A stretch of DNA of 64,000 nucleotides from an uncultured Chitinophaga sp. (GCF_902168175.1 NZ_CABHOU010000076.1:124001-188000); one strand, 5' to 3'; positions 16,713 through 26,400 are shown, counted from the stretch's first letter. Translations and numbers: made by a program. The notes: a model not told the origin generated them from the sequence alone.

Positions 16713-17573
16713 ATGAAAAAACGGTTCCAGGTTACCAAATCTGATGGTAAGTCAACTCCTTTCGACGAGGACAAACTTACCGCATCACTTACAAGGGTGG
16801 GGGCTTCCCCGGAAATAGCAGGTAATATACTGGCAGAACTTCGACATCATGTTTATGAGGGTATTCCTACCGGTAAGCTTTACAGCATTGCCTATAAAAT
16901 GCTGCGTTATTACTCGCGCCCCACCGCTGCAAGGTATAAATTAAAACAGGCCCTCTTTGAGCTGGGGCCTTCAGGTTTTCCCTTCGAAAAATATGTAGCC
17001 GAATTGTTTAAGAGGGAGGGATATCATACGCTTGTAAACCAGGTACTGGAGGGGAATTGTGTAAAACATGAAATAGATATTGCCGGGGAAAGGAACGGAG
17101 AACAACTTTTTGTAGAATGTAAATATCATTCCCGGCAGGGCAACTTTTGTGATGTGAAAGTGCCGCTATATATCAAAGCCAGGTACGACGACCTGGTCGC
17201 TCATTTAAAAATGCCCGGTCAGGGTAAATTATTTAACGGTAGTGTATGCCTTGTTACTAATACACGTTTTAGTGAAGACGCGCTGCAATATGGATTGTGT
17301 GCTGGAATAACGTTGATCTCCTGGGATTTTCCGCAAGGGATGGGGTTAAAGGATAGGGTAGATGCGGGTGGTTTGTATCCTGTTACCTGCCTTTCTTCGC
17401 TGTCAAAACCTGCCAGGATCTGGCTGTTGGATAAGGGGGTTGTGTTATGTGAAACATTATTGCAACATCCCGAATACCTGGAGTTTCCCGGGATGACACC
17501 CGGCCGTATCGCGCTCGTGATGGAGGAATTACAGGCACTCTGTGTGAAAGCAGGGGAAAAGGAGTTGGTATGA
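16713..17573 (+). CDS. ATP-cone domain fused to an Mrr-like PD-(D/E)xK nuclease
   Basis: A 286-residue protein. Residues about 1-90 match an ATP-cone, the nucleotide-sensing module of ribonucleotide reductases and NrdR: VTKSDGKSTPFDEDKLTASL, then a helical part ending RYKLKQAL. Residues about 95-210 resemble an Mrr-type restriction endonuclease fold, FPFEKYVAELFKREGY followed by EIDIAG and LFVECKYH. This supplies the D-x(n)-E-x-K catalytic pattern. No methyltransferase or DNA-specificity partner is nearby, so it is unlikely to be a conventional restriction enzyme. A nuclease controlled by ATP/dATP level fits the energy-stress setting but is inference. Confidence 0.8.
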   Translation: MKKRFQVTKSDGKSTPFDEDKLTASLTRVGASPEIAGNILAELRHHVYEGIPTGKLYSIAYKMLRYYSRPTAARYKLKQALFELGPSGFPFEKYVAELFKREGYHTLVNQVLEGNCVKHEIDIAGERNGEQLFVECKYHSRQGNFCDVKVPLYIKARYDDLVAHLKMPGQGKLFNGSVCLVTNTRFSEDALQYGLCAGITLISWDFPQGMGLKDRVDAGGLYPVTCLSSLSKPARIWLLDKGVVLCETLLQHPEYLEFPGMTPGRIALVMEELQALCVKAGEKELV

Positions 17574-17632
17574 CATACGACTTTAACGCCGGCTAAGGCA
17601 TATATAACCTGCGGCTAAAATTAAAGGGTTGG

Positions 17633-18502
17633 TTAATTGGAAGGATGCTCGTTTGCTGGTCCTGCCGGTAATACCAGTAGCGGCACGCTTGTTATATAAC
17701 TCATCTGTTTGGTAATGCTTGGGTGAAAAACACGGCTGATCAGGCTTCTTTGGTACGTGATCATGACCAGTATGTCTATTTGCTGCCGGGTAATATGATG
17801 CTGAAGTGTTTCCCCGAAGTTTTCTCCATATAGATGTGTAGTTTCAATGGCTGATTCATGATAACGTTCTTTCAACATCCGTTCAAAGCTGGCCGCGTCA
17901 TGAGAATGTTCTACCATTGTAAAAGCACTATCCCGCTGCTCGTCTGTGTATACGGCCACTTTTACATCCGCTATGTATAAGGCTGCCAGCTCGAAAAGAA
18001 AGTTTAAAAGCTTCGGTTCTTTTTCAAAATGATTAGTGGCCAGCAGGAAGCGCTGGGGCTTCTTCCATTCATATTCATAAGGAATAGCAAGCACAGGGAT
18101 GCTACTGTTGCCTATTACGGCCGCCGTTTTGCTGCCAGTTATTTTTTTCAAAATGCCGTTGGCGCCGAAAGTACCCATTACAATGAGATCTGTTTGTTCT
18201 TCTTTGGCTTCCTGCATAATTGCATCGGTAATCCCGCCCGCGATCAGTTTCGTTTTTACGGCGATGCCTTCCGCTTCAAGGATGCTTAATCTTAGCAAGT
18301 CCAGTTTGTCCCGGAGGTCTTGTTTCAGCGCTGCTTTGTATTCCTTGTTAACGCCCATGTAGTCTGTATACATACTGTCTGCCTCATCAAAAACATGTAT
18401 GATGGTAACATCAATAGGTAAAGTTTTGGCCGATTGAACAGCGAAGTTAACCGCGTTTGCTGCACTGGCGGAAAAGTCGGTTGGTACCAGTATCTTTTTC
18501 AT
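17633..18502 (-). CDS. Universal stress protein with intact ATP-binding loop
   Basis: About 289 residues from the Met at 18502 (MKKILVPTDFSASA); the longer frame to 18589 would run through the promoter boxes. Two UspA folds are present. The first carries a perfect nucleotide loop GTFGANGILKKITGS (G-2x-G-9x-G-S), so it should bind ATP, unlike the four other USPs in the island. The second is degenerate. It lies convergent with the ATP-cone nuclease gene. No clear terminator is visible in the 59-base gap between them. Confidence 0.88.
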   Translation of the reverse strand: MKKILVPTDFSASAANAVNFAVQSAKTLPIDVTIIHVFDEADSMYTDYMGVNKEYKAALKQDLRDKLDLLRLSILEAEGIAVKTKLIAGGITDAIMQEAKEEQTDLIVMGTFGANGILKKITGSKTAAVIGNSSIPVLAIPYEYEWKKPQRFLLATNHFEKEPKLLNFLFELAALYIADVKVAVYTDEQRDSAFTMVEHSHDAASFERMLKERYHESAIETTHLYGENFGETLQHHITRQQIDILVMITYQRSLISRVFHPSITKQMSYITSVPLLVLPAGPANEHPSN

Positions 18503-18544
18503 TTGTAACTGTTTATATGTTGGTAACCGTGTGTAGGATCGAAT

Positions 18545-18610
18545 GTAAAGTAAGGTGATCGCCGGTAAGTCAGCAATGGCTGCTATCAATACATCGGCTG
18601 ACAGCCGTTG
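18545..18610 (-). promoter_or_regulatory. Tandem Crp/Fnr-like boxes before the ATP-binding USP gene
   Basis: TGACAGCCGTTG (18599-18610) and TGGCTGCTATCA (18577-18588) each have one strong half-site and are 22 bases apart. TACTTTAC (18552-18545, minus strand) starts 25 bases beyond the proximal box. Confidence 0.45.
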
Positions 18611-18727
18611 GCTTGTCTCTTGATTTTACAGCGTTTGAGTTGGCTATGACGGTACGCGAATTCTAGTCCTTGCTATATGGGGTATGCGGTGGGATCCTGC
18701 AACGAAAATGATAATTAGGTGTGGGGA

Positions 18728-18770
18728 TGATTGGCATCAATGTGTTTTGTATAACGCTGACCTATCTTAC
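18728..18770 (+). promoter_or_regulatory. Crp/Fnr-like box before the CHAD gene
   Basis: The perfect box TGATTGGCATCA (18728-18739) is followed by TATCTTAC (18763-18770), starting 24 bases later. This argues for translation starting at 18793 rather than 18721. Confidence 0.55.
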
Positions 18771-18792
18771 TCTTACTATTTTAACTAATGAT

Positions 18793-19587
18793 ATGAAGGC
18801 GTTAATTGAAACAATATATTTGGATGAGCAGTGGAGCCGTTTAAAATCCAGCCTTACCAGTTACCTGAAAGGTGGGAAACAGGATGAGTTGCACATCTTC
18901 AGGGTACAGGTTAAGAAGATACGTGCATTTCTGATCCTGTCAGATAGCACAACATGTTCTGCACTTCAGCGACGGTTTAAACCGGCAAAGAAAATTTCCA
19001 GACATGCCGGCGATATCCGCAGTACTTTCCTGAACTTAAAGATGTGCCGCGACGAACATAACATCCATAAAAAATCAAGAAAACGTCTCCACAGGCAGAT
19101 GAAAAAGGCCGTACGTGATTTTAAAGCGGCTGGAGTTGCTAACAAAATGCGCTTGAAAGAGATGTGGCGGCAGATCAGGAAACGTATCCGTCCGATAGAA
19201 AAGGCACCTGCCAGTCTTTTTTATAAGCAGCAGTTGCAGGTGGTGGCTGGTATGCTTGCCATGCACGGGTCTGAAAACGAACTGCATAATTGCCGGAAAA
19301 TCTTGAAAGTATTGATATATAACTATGCCTGGGCGGCAGGTCTGTTGGATGTTACACTCAATGTGGAGTACCTATCAAAGGTAGAGGACGCTATTGGCAA
19401 GTGGCACGATCACATATCTGCATCACGGCAAATGGTAAAAAGTGGCAGGAAGGTTCAGTATGATGATACTTCGCTAAGGGATCAAATTACTGATATTAGC
19501 CGGCATTTTTACGCGAATGCCACTCTTGCAGGGAATAGTGAGGCGTGGGTAACTACAAGTCTACAATCCGATTTCATCTTGAATTAA
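18793..19587 (+). CDS. CHAD-domain protein
   Basis: About 264 residues from the Met at 18793. The basic, helical sequence with ELHIFRVQVKKIRAFLIL near the start and a later IGKWHDH motif matches the CHAD family. CHAD proteins have conserved His/Arg/Lys clusters and bind polyphosphate granules. No polyphosphate kinase is present in the window. A link to polyphosphate storage during energy limitation is inference. It is transcribed alone from a boxed promoter; the next gene is convergent. Confidence 0.8.
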   Translation: MKALIETIYLDEQWSRLKSSLTSYLKGGKQDELHIFRVQVKKIRAFLILSDSTTCSALQRRFKPAKKISRHAGDIRSTFLNLKMCRDEHNIHKKSRKRLHRQMKKAVRDFKAAGVANKMRLKEMWRQIRKRIRPIEKAPASLFYKQQLQVVAGMLAMHGSENELHNCRKILKVLIYNYAWAAGLLDVTLNVEYLSKVEDAIGKWHDHISASRQMVKSGRKVQYDDTSLRDQITDISRHFYANATLAGNSEAWVTTSLQSDFILN

Positions 19588-19652
19588 CTATTAACGTAGA
19601 AAATATTCTTTGCGTATTTCCTCCGGAGAATGGGCATATTAGGGCATTATAA

Positions 19653-19940
19653 TTAATATTCATTTTCCATGAAATCTTCCCGTACCGTGTAACCTGCTCC
19701 CATACCATTGCGTTGTTTGCATATAGCGGCACCAATCTGGTAGCAGAGTTCGGGATCTACATGCTGGTCAGCATTAACCGGACGTAAGCCATCCCGGTGA
19801 TCGTCCTGCTGGAATACGATTTCATGGCCATCGACCAGCGCCCATATTTTATGGTTTCCATTTATATGGTGGATGTTAACAAGGACTTCTTTGATCTTTC
19901 CTTTGTAAGGAATCTGGAGGTTGTATTGTTCGTTTTTCAT
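19653..19940 (-). CDS. Small hypothetical protein, 95 residues
   Basis: Read from the Met at 19940 (MKNEQYNLQIPYKG), because the upstream extension to 20012 would include the -7 element. It is soluble, begins with beta strands (YNLQIPYKGKIKEVLVNIHH) and contains an EIVFQQDDHRDGLRPV stretch. No known family is recognised. It has its own perfect regulatory box and seems to be the last member of the stress island, next to an unrelated GH43 gene. Confidence 0.68.
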   Translation of the reverse strand: MKNEQYNLQIPYKGKIKEVLVNIHHINGNHKIWALVDGHEIVFQQDDHRDGLRPVNADQHVDPELCYQIGAAICKQRNGMGAGYTVREDFMENEY

Positions 19941-19981
19941 GGCATTTATTTTTGCAGGAGTGATCAGATCGATATCAATAG

Positions 19982-20024
19982 TAAAGTTAAATCCGGTTGA
20001 TATTTTGTACACTGACGGGCATCA
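19982..20024 (-). promoter_or_regulatory. Crp/Fnr-like box and -7 element at the island's right edge
   Basis: The perfect box TGACGGGCATCA (20013-20024) is followed on the minus strand by TAACTTTA (19989-19982), starting 24 bases away. The rest of the gap to 20,440 is AT-rich leader for the GH43 gene, with nothing else recognised. Confidence 0.58.
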
Positions 20025-20439
20025 TTGGTGGGCCTGACTGTGAAATGCCACACAGCGGCACAAATGCGGTTGCATTAACCATGAATCCGCTGAACTGTGG
20101 GGACAGCGTGAGTTGTGTTGGGTCTCAGCGGATTCACAGAGATACTTTCAAGCGGCAGATTGTGCGGCTTTTCGAATTCTGGGGCAACAAGGTAAGCCAT
20201 TCTATTTCAATACGAACGGTGGCAAAGCAGGTCACAGTGATTTATCCTGAGTTAGTGGACCTTTTCTTTTTAAAGAGCTGATCTACAAGGGTTGCTTCAC
20301 CCCAATTATTCTTTTAATAATATACCCTCACATTAAATATATTTTTTATTATCTTATATCCCGATAACCCGATTTTTAACCCTGCCACAATTCTATCCAC
20401 GTTTAATTAAACTGAATTGTTGCATACACAAACCACGTT

Positions 20440-21996
20440 ATGAAAGTAAAAGCTTTAACGGGCCTTGGCGCCCTAGTGTTGCTATTGGCCACGGCCTGCC
20501 AAAAAGAACCACCCAGGAAAAGCGAGGAATCGCTGCAGTTTGATACCAAATTGAGTGCGGCCCCACCGCTTGGTACATTAATCGATGGTGCTACTTACCG
20601 CATCAGGGGAATAACCTCGGCCGCACCTGCCGGGCCTGTTGTAGAGGTTACAGGTAATTCAAGTGCCGAAGGTCAGAAAATTCAGCAATGGTTATGGTTT
20701 CCAAACAATGGTCAGAGGTGGAGACTGGTGAAAATTGATGCGACTTATTATAAGCTCGTAAATGTGACGAGTAACAAGTGCCTGGAGTCTCCATCTTTCA
20801 CATCCGGCGATATTTTACAGCAGGGTACAGATGATGGTGGCGATAATCAGGCCTGGACTATCGCGTACTCGGGCAGTAATAACATGTTTTCGCTGACCAA
20901 TAAGGCCACGGGTATGAAAATGGTGCTGGACCCGCAAAGTAATACACTCGGCGCTAAAATCAGGCAGAAGGATACGGTTACCGGCACTCAGCATTTATTT
21001 AATTTTCACAACCTGAATTTTCAGAACCCGCTGATCAATGCCAGCAGACCGGATCCTTTTGTTGCGCAAAAGGATGGCTACTATTATTTTATGTACACCC
21101 GGGGGAATAATATTGGCCTGAGAAAGACGACCTCTATGTCTTTGTTGTCGACAGCGCCCGAGTCTGTAGTGTGGACTCCGCCTGCAGGCACGGCTTATTC
21201 TTCCAATATTTGGGCGCCCGAACTGCATTTCCTGTCCGGCAAGTGGTATATCTATTTTGCAGCAAATGATGGTACCGGCGATTCGCACCGCATGTTTGTA
21301 CTTGAAAACCCTAATGCGGATCCAATGACCGGCACCTGGACATTTAAAGGAAAGATTTTCGATTCCAGTGATCAGTGGGCAATCGATGGAAGTATACTCA
21401 CGGTGGGGGGGAATAATTATTTCGTTTGGTCGGGCTGGGAGAGTACCGCCAGCAGGTACAAGCAGTATCTTTATCTGCCTACAATGTCGAATCCGTGGAC
21501 GATCAATGGCCCAAGAATCAGGATTTCTTCGCCCACTAATACCTGGGAGAAACATGAGCCTAATTCGATCGGGGCGGGTGTGAATGAAGGTCCTGAGATG
21601 CTGCAAAAAGATGCCAGCAGTCCGGTTTTTATCATCTATTCAGCAAGCCGTTATACCAGCGACAACTATTGCCTCGCCCAGATAGAGTTAAGAAGTGGCG
21701 GAGATCCTACCGTGGCGGCGGATTGGATCAACAAGAAACAGGTTTTTGTTAGAAATGACGCCAACTCGGTTTATGGACCGGGGCACAATGGTTTCTTCAC
21801 CAGTTCTTATACAGATCCTAACGGCGTGACGAAAAAGGAAAACTGGTTCGTTTATCACGCCCGCAGCGTGGCCGCTACTACTAACGGACAGCGGGCACCG
21901 AGAATGCAGAAACTCACCTGGAATACCGATGGTTCACCAAATTTCGGTGTTGCTACAGCAACCGGTGTGGATATGCCGATACCTGTAGGGGAGTGA
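20440..21996 (+). CDS. GH43-family glycosidase lipoprotein with N-terminal ricin-like domain
   Basis: A 518-residue lipoprotein with lipobox LLATAC (Cys20). Residues about 45-190 form a ricin-B/CBM13-like beta-trefoil with repeated Q-x-W-type patterns (QQWLW, QAWTI). From about 198 a five-blade GH43 catalytic domain follows. It has the expected acidic residues: Asp205 in RPDPF, Asp316 in AIDGSIL and Glu383 in NEGPEM, plus the WAPELH and GPGHNGF motifs. It is likely an arabinofuranosidase or arabinanase at the cell surface. It stands alone rather than in a PUL and is closed by a terminator. Confidence 0.87.
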   Translation: MKVKALTGLGALVLLLATACQKEPPRKSEESLQFDTKLSAAPPLGTLIDGATYRIRGITSAAPAGPVVEVTGNSSAEGQKIQQWLWFPNNGQRWRLVKIDATYYKLVNVTSNKCLESPSFTSGDILQQGTDDGGDNQAWTIAYSGSNNMFSLTNKATGMKMVLDPQSNTLGAKIRQKDTVTGTQHLFNFHNLNFQNPLINASRPDPFVAQKDGYYYFMYTRGNNIGLRKTTSMSLLSTAPESVVWTPPAGTAYSSNIWAPELHFLSGKWYIYFAANDGTGDSHRMFVLENPNADPMTGTWTFKGKIFDSSDQWAIDGSILTVGGNNYFVWSGWESTASRYKQYLYLPTMSNPWTINGPRIRISSPTNTWEKHEPNSIGAGVNEGPEMLQKDASSPVFIIYSASRYTSDNYCLAQIELRSGGDPTVAADWINKKQVFVRNDANSVYGPGHNGFFTSSYTDPNGVTKKENWFVYHARSVAATTNGQRAPRMQKLTWNTDGSPNFGVATATGVDMPIPVGE

Positions 21997-22023
21997 TGAT
22001 GGGCCACTAGTGTTTCCGAATTC

Positions 22024-22060
22024 AAAAGCCGTTCAGATCGAATGATTTGAACGGCTTTTT
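22024..22060. terminator. Bidirectional rho-independent terminator
   Basis: GCCGTTCA (22028-22035) pairs with TGAACGGC (22048-22055), flanked by A4 and T5. It lies between the convergent GH43 and metal-efflux operons. Confidence 0.88.
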
Positions 22061-22178
22061 ATATCTACCAGGTTGGCGCATTTCTTCAATACTGTTTTTA
22101 TAGTGCCCCGTATTTTTGCAGGATAAAACTTGAGTACACCGAACACCTGGTAATGCTTACCCGTGAAGATGTAAAACA

Positions 22179-23411
22179 TTAATGCCCCGCATGTTCCTCA
22201 CTGTTCTTTAATTTAGAGAGCAGGTCATAAGTGCCGCTGAGTACTATTTTACCGTCGTACTTTTTGTTTTCAGGAAGAGTAACCTGCACATATCCCGCAT
22301 CGGCATTACCTGTGGTTATTTCTACCAATTCATAGTAATACATTTGATGCGTTGCTTCGTCACCTTCCGTATGCACATGTACAGCGCCGTCTTTGTGCTC
22401 ATGTTCCGGAGCTTCGGTGGCTACGAAAATGTATTTCTTGCCGCTATAATCCACGATCGCACTTTCCGGCAAAGCAAGTGTCATGGTTTCGCCGGTTTCG
22501 ATCAGTGCTTTCAGGTAAGTACCCGGCAAAAAATTAGCGCTGCTGGTCGCGATCGCGTGTACGGTAACCGTTTTGTCGGGCCTGATTTCGCGACCTACGA
22601 GTTCCACTTTGGCAATTTGCTCTTTGCTTTCGCCGGCCATGGTAAAACGCACGCGTTGCCCGGGTTTTACGCTAGCCGCATCTTTTTCAAATACGTTTAA
22701 TTCTACGTGCAAGTCGGTGCCATCCACGATCTCAAACATCACGTCATTAGGGTTCACAAATTTTCCGCCATTCACATTCACTTTGGTTACATATCCATTT
22801 ACCGCCGAATATATATTTACCTGGCTGCGGATATTGGAAGGCGTTAACTGCGACGCGTTGATGTTGATCAGCTGCAGGCGCTGACGGAGCGCGCTTTCAC
22901 GTGCCTGTGCTACCTGGTATTGCGCTTTTGCCTGCTGTAATGTTTTTTGCGAGTTTACGTTTTGCGCCGATAGTGTTTGCTGACGCTCATATTCGGCGCT
23001 GGTGAGTTCCAGTTGACTCCTGCTTTCCAGGTAATCCTGTTGCAACTGCACGTAGTCCTGGTTTTCGAGTACGGCAATCACCTGGCCTTTTTTTACGGTG
23101 CTACCTTGCAGGAGCGGGGTCGATTTCACGATGCCGCCCATTTGGGTAGTGATACTCACCAGGTTTTGCGGCGGCACGTCAATGTAACCATTTACTTTCA
23201 GCAGGCCGCTGATGACCTTCATTTCCGCAGTACCGAGCTTTACGTCGATAGCCTGTTGCTGGGCGCTGCTTACTTCTACTATGTTTTCGTTCTCCTCATG
23301 ACCTTCTTCCGCTGTTTCAGTGGCGGGCTTCTTATTGCCGCAGGCAACTATTAGGCTGGTGGTGCCCAGTGTTATAGTGATGATCAGTATATATTTAAGT
23401 TTTGTATTCAT
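22179..23411 (-). CDS. Heavy-metal RND efflux periplasmic adaptor, lipoprotein
   Basis: A 410-residue membrane-fusion protein with lipobox SLIVAC (Cys24). It contains the barrel-sandwich (lipoyl-like) halves and an alpha-hairpin (about 110-190), as in CusB/CzcB proteins. Near the C-terminus a His/Glu-rich loop (about 345-365, with HEHKDGAVHVHTEGDEATH) is a candidate metal-binding site. It links the inner-membrane pump to the outer-membrane factor. It lies 11 bases after the pump gene on the same strand and is clearly in its operon. Confidence 0.9.
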   Translation of the reverse strand: MNTKLKYILIITITLGTTSLIVACGNKKPATETAEEGHEENENIVEVSSAQQQAIDVKLGTAEMKVISGLLKVNGYIDVPPQNLVSITTQMGGIVKSTPLLQGSTVKKGQVIAVLENQDYVQLQQDYLESRSQLELTSAEYERQQTLSAQNVNSQKTLQQAKAQYQVAQARESALRQRLQLININASQLTPSNIRSQVNIYSAVNGYVTKVNVNGGKFVNPNDVMFEIVDGTDLHVELNVFEKDAASVKPGQRVRFTMAGESKEQIAKVELVGREIRPDKTVTVHAIATSSANFLPGTYLKALIETGETMTLALPESAIVDYSGKKYIFVATEAPEHEHKDGAVHVHTEGDEATHQMYYYELVEITTGNADAGYVQVTLPENKKYDGKIVLSGTYDLLSKLKNSEEHAGH

Positions 23412-23422
23412 CTTGATGTAGT

Positions 23423-26400
23423 TTATAAACCAGCGAGGTATTTTATGCGGTAAACTGATTGATTGTATTCATTGATCGCCTGGAGGTAACCGAAACGCAG
23501 GTCGGAAGAGGTACGGAGACTTTGAAGGTACTCTACATAACCTATTTCTCCATTCTGAAAGGCTAACTGTGCCTGTTTCAATAGCAGTGCGGCATTTGGA
23601 AGCGCATCCTTTTCGTAATAGCTCATGCTGCGCGCATTTTTCAGTAACTCCTGGTATGCCTGGCTAAATGCTCCTTTTAAATTCACTTCAGAAAGATTCA
23701 ACTGTGTGGCTGCTACCTGTTTGTCGATGGCCGCCGCTTTAATCCTGGCGGAATAAGGTTTGAAGAATAGTGGGATGGCAATACCTGCCTGCACGCCCTG
23801 AAAGCGTTTACCGCCACCATAATACACGTCCGTTCCGTTTACGTTTTGCGTGCCGATGAGCGACTGGTTAAAGTAACCAAGGGTAAAATCCGGGGCAGAT
23901 AAGGAGCGCTCGAGGCGCACTGTTCTGTCGGCAATTTCTACCTGTTGTTTTTGCTGCGCGATCAGGGGATTCGCCTGCGTTGCGCTGTCGATCATATCGG
24001 GTAGATATATTTCTGGAAGGAAATTTTGTGCAGGCTGACTAACTTCCTCACTGGTATTCAGTAGCCGTTGCAGTTCTGCGGTATAAGCACGGATGTCGGC
24101 CTCGTTCTTCTCCATCTGGTTACGCATTTCGTTATACTGCGTTTGTGCGGTAGTCGATTCCAGGAGGTTAGATTCGCCTGTTTCGTAGCGCAGGGTGGCG
24201 GCCTTTTTGAAGCTGCCGAAAATCGAATCCTGCTGCTGGTAAAGCGTTTGTAGTGCGCGGAAGTAGGATAGTTGCCCATACGCGCTTCTCACCTGGTAGG
24301 TCAGTTCGTTTTTGTCAACTGCCAGGTTCTTTCTCGCGCCTTCAATACGGGCATCGGACAACAGGCCACGGTTGCGGAATACACCAGGATAGGGGATGCT
24401 CTGCGATATGTTGATGTTATTGTCGTTTTTTATGCTGTTAAACTGTCCGTACTGCAAACCGATATTCGTTTTTCCAATATCTCCGGCAGTACCTTTAAGT
24501 GTTTGTTCACGGGTGATTTGCAGGTTGGACGATTTGATGCCTGCATTGTTACGGATGGCCGTTTCTACGGCCTGCTCCATGGTGAGGCGCTGTGCTTTTA
24601 CGCCGGTAGATAACAATAGTATGGCAGACAAAAGCAGCATGGTAGCCGGTACTTTAGGCACTTTGGGTTTCCAGTTTTCAAAGTAAGTGTACAGGACAGG
24701 CAGCACGATCAATGTAAGAATAGTGGAGGTTATAAGTCCTCCGATTACTACCGTCGCCAAAGGTTTCTGCACTTCCGCACCAGCTTCAGTGGAGAGTGCC
24801 ATAGGCAAAAAACCGAGCGATGCCACGGTGGCGGTCATCAGTACCGGGCGTAAACGCATTTCGGTGCCTTTCAGTACAATTTCATCGAGCGTATACATAC
24901 CTTGTTTTTTTAACCGGTTAAATTCGGTGATGAGTACAATGCCGTTCAATACCGCCACGCCGAAGAGCGCAATAAAGCCCACGCCGGCCGATATACTGAA
25001 CGGCATGCCACGAAGCAGCAGCGCAAAGATGCCGCCGATCGCGGCCATCGGTATCGCGGTGAAGATCAGGAACGATTGTTTCACAGATCTAAAAGTGAAA
25101 TACAACAATAGCAGGATGAGGGCCAGTGCCGCGGGTACGGCTACAGACAGCCTGGCTGTTGCGGCTTTCAGGTTTTCAAACTGGCCGCCGTAAGTCATGT
25201 AGTAACCTGCGGGTAGTTTGATCTTGTTTTCAATCTCATGCTGTATTTCGGTCACTACGCTTTGAATATCGCGGCCACGCACATTCAGGCCCACAATGAT
25301 CCTTCGTTTGGTGTCTTCCCGCTGTATCTGGTTGGGACCCAGTTTAAACGATACATCGGCCAGTTGTTCCAGCGGCACCTGGATGCCGGTGGGAGAGGTG
25401 ATATAGATGTTTTTTACATCCTCGATGCCCTGACGGTTTTGTTGTAAAAGGCGCACCACCATGTCGTAACGCTGTTCGCCTTCGTACACCAGTCCGGCCG
25501 ACTGCCCGGCAAAAGCTGCATTCACGGCCTGGTTTACGGTTTCTACGCTCAGGCCATATTGAGCAATACGGTCGCGGTTAATATGTACCACGATTTGCGG
25601 TAACCCTTCTGCCTGTTCCAGGTACAGGTCTTTCGCGCCATCCACCTGCGATACAATAGCGCCGATCTTTTTAGATAAATCAGTCAGCACTTCAAGATCA
25701 TCTCCAAAAATTTTTATACCGATGTCCTGCCGCACGCCGGAGATCAGTTCGTTGGAGCGTAGCTGTATCGGTTGGGAGAAACCGAAGCTAACGCCCGGCA
25801 CCAGTTTCAACGCCTCGCTCATCTTTTCCGTAAGTTCCTCGCGGGAGGTCGCAGATACCCATTCGTCCTTGTCTTTAAGTACGATAGTGAGGTCGCAGGC
25901 TTCCATGGGCATTGGGTCCGTCGGGATTTCAGCCGCACCTATCTTGCCTACTACTTCTTTCACTTCCGGGAATTTCTTCACCAATATGGCGGAGGCCTGG
26001 TTTACTTTGTCAACGGTTTGCATTAATGAGCTGCCCGTGAGCAATCTTGTTTCCACAGCAAAATCGCCTTCTTCCAGGTTCGGTATAAACTCGCCGCCCA
26101 TACGGGTGAAGATAAAGATGCTCACGATCAGCAGGCCTAACGCGGTAAAGGTGACCAGCAAACGCCTTTTCAATGCACCCTTAATGATCGGATAGTAGCG
26201 TTTATGGAAGAAGTCCATCATTTTATCGGAAAAATTCCGTTTATGCGTTGTGTTCTTGCTCAGGAACAGGGCCGACACCATTGGTACATAGGTCATAGAC
26301 AGGATAAACGCGCCCAGGATGGCAAACGAAACGGTTTGCGCCATAGGGCGGAACATCTTGCCTTCTATGCCCACCAATGCCAGGATGGGCAGATAAACGA

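Noticed and set aside
16713..17573. A conventional restriction-modification system
   Set aside because: No methyltransferase or specificity subunit is nearby, and the N-terminal ATP-cone points to nucleotide sensing instead.
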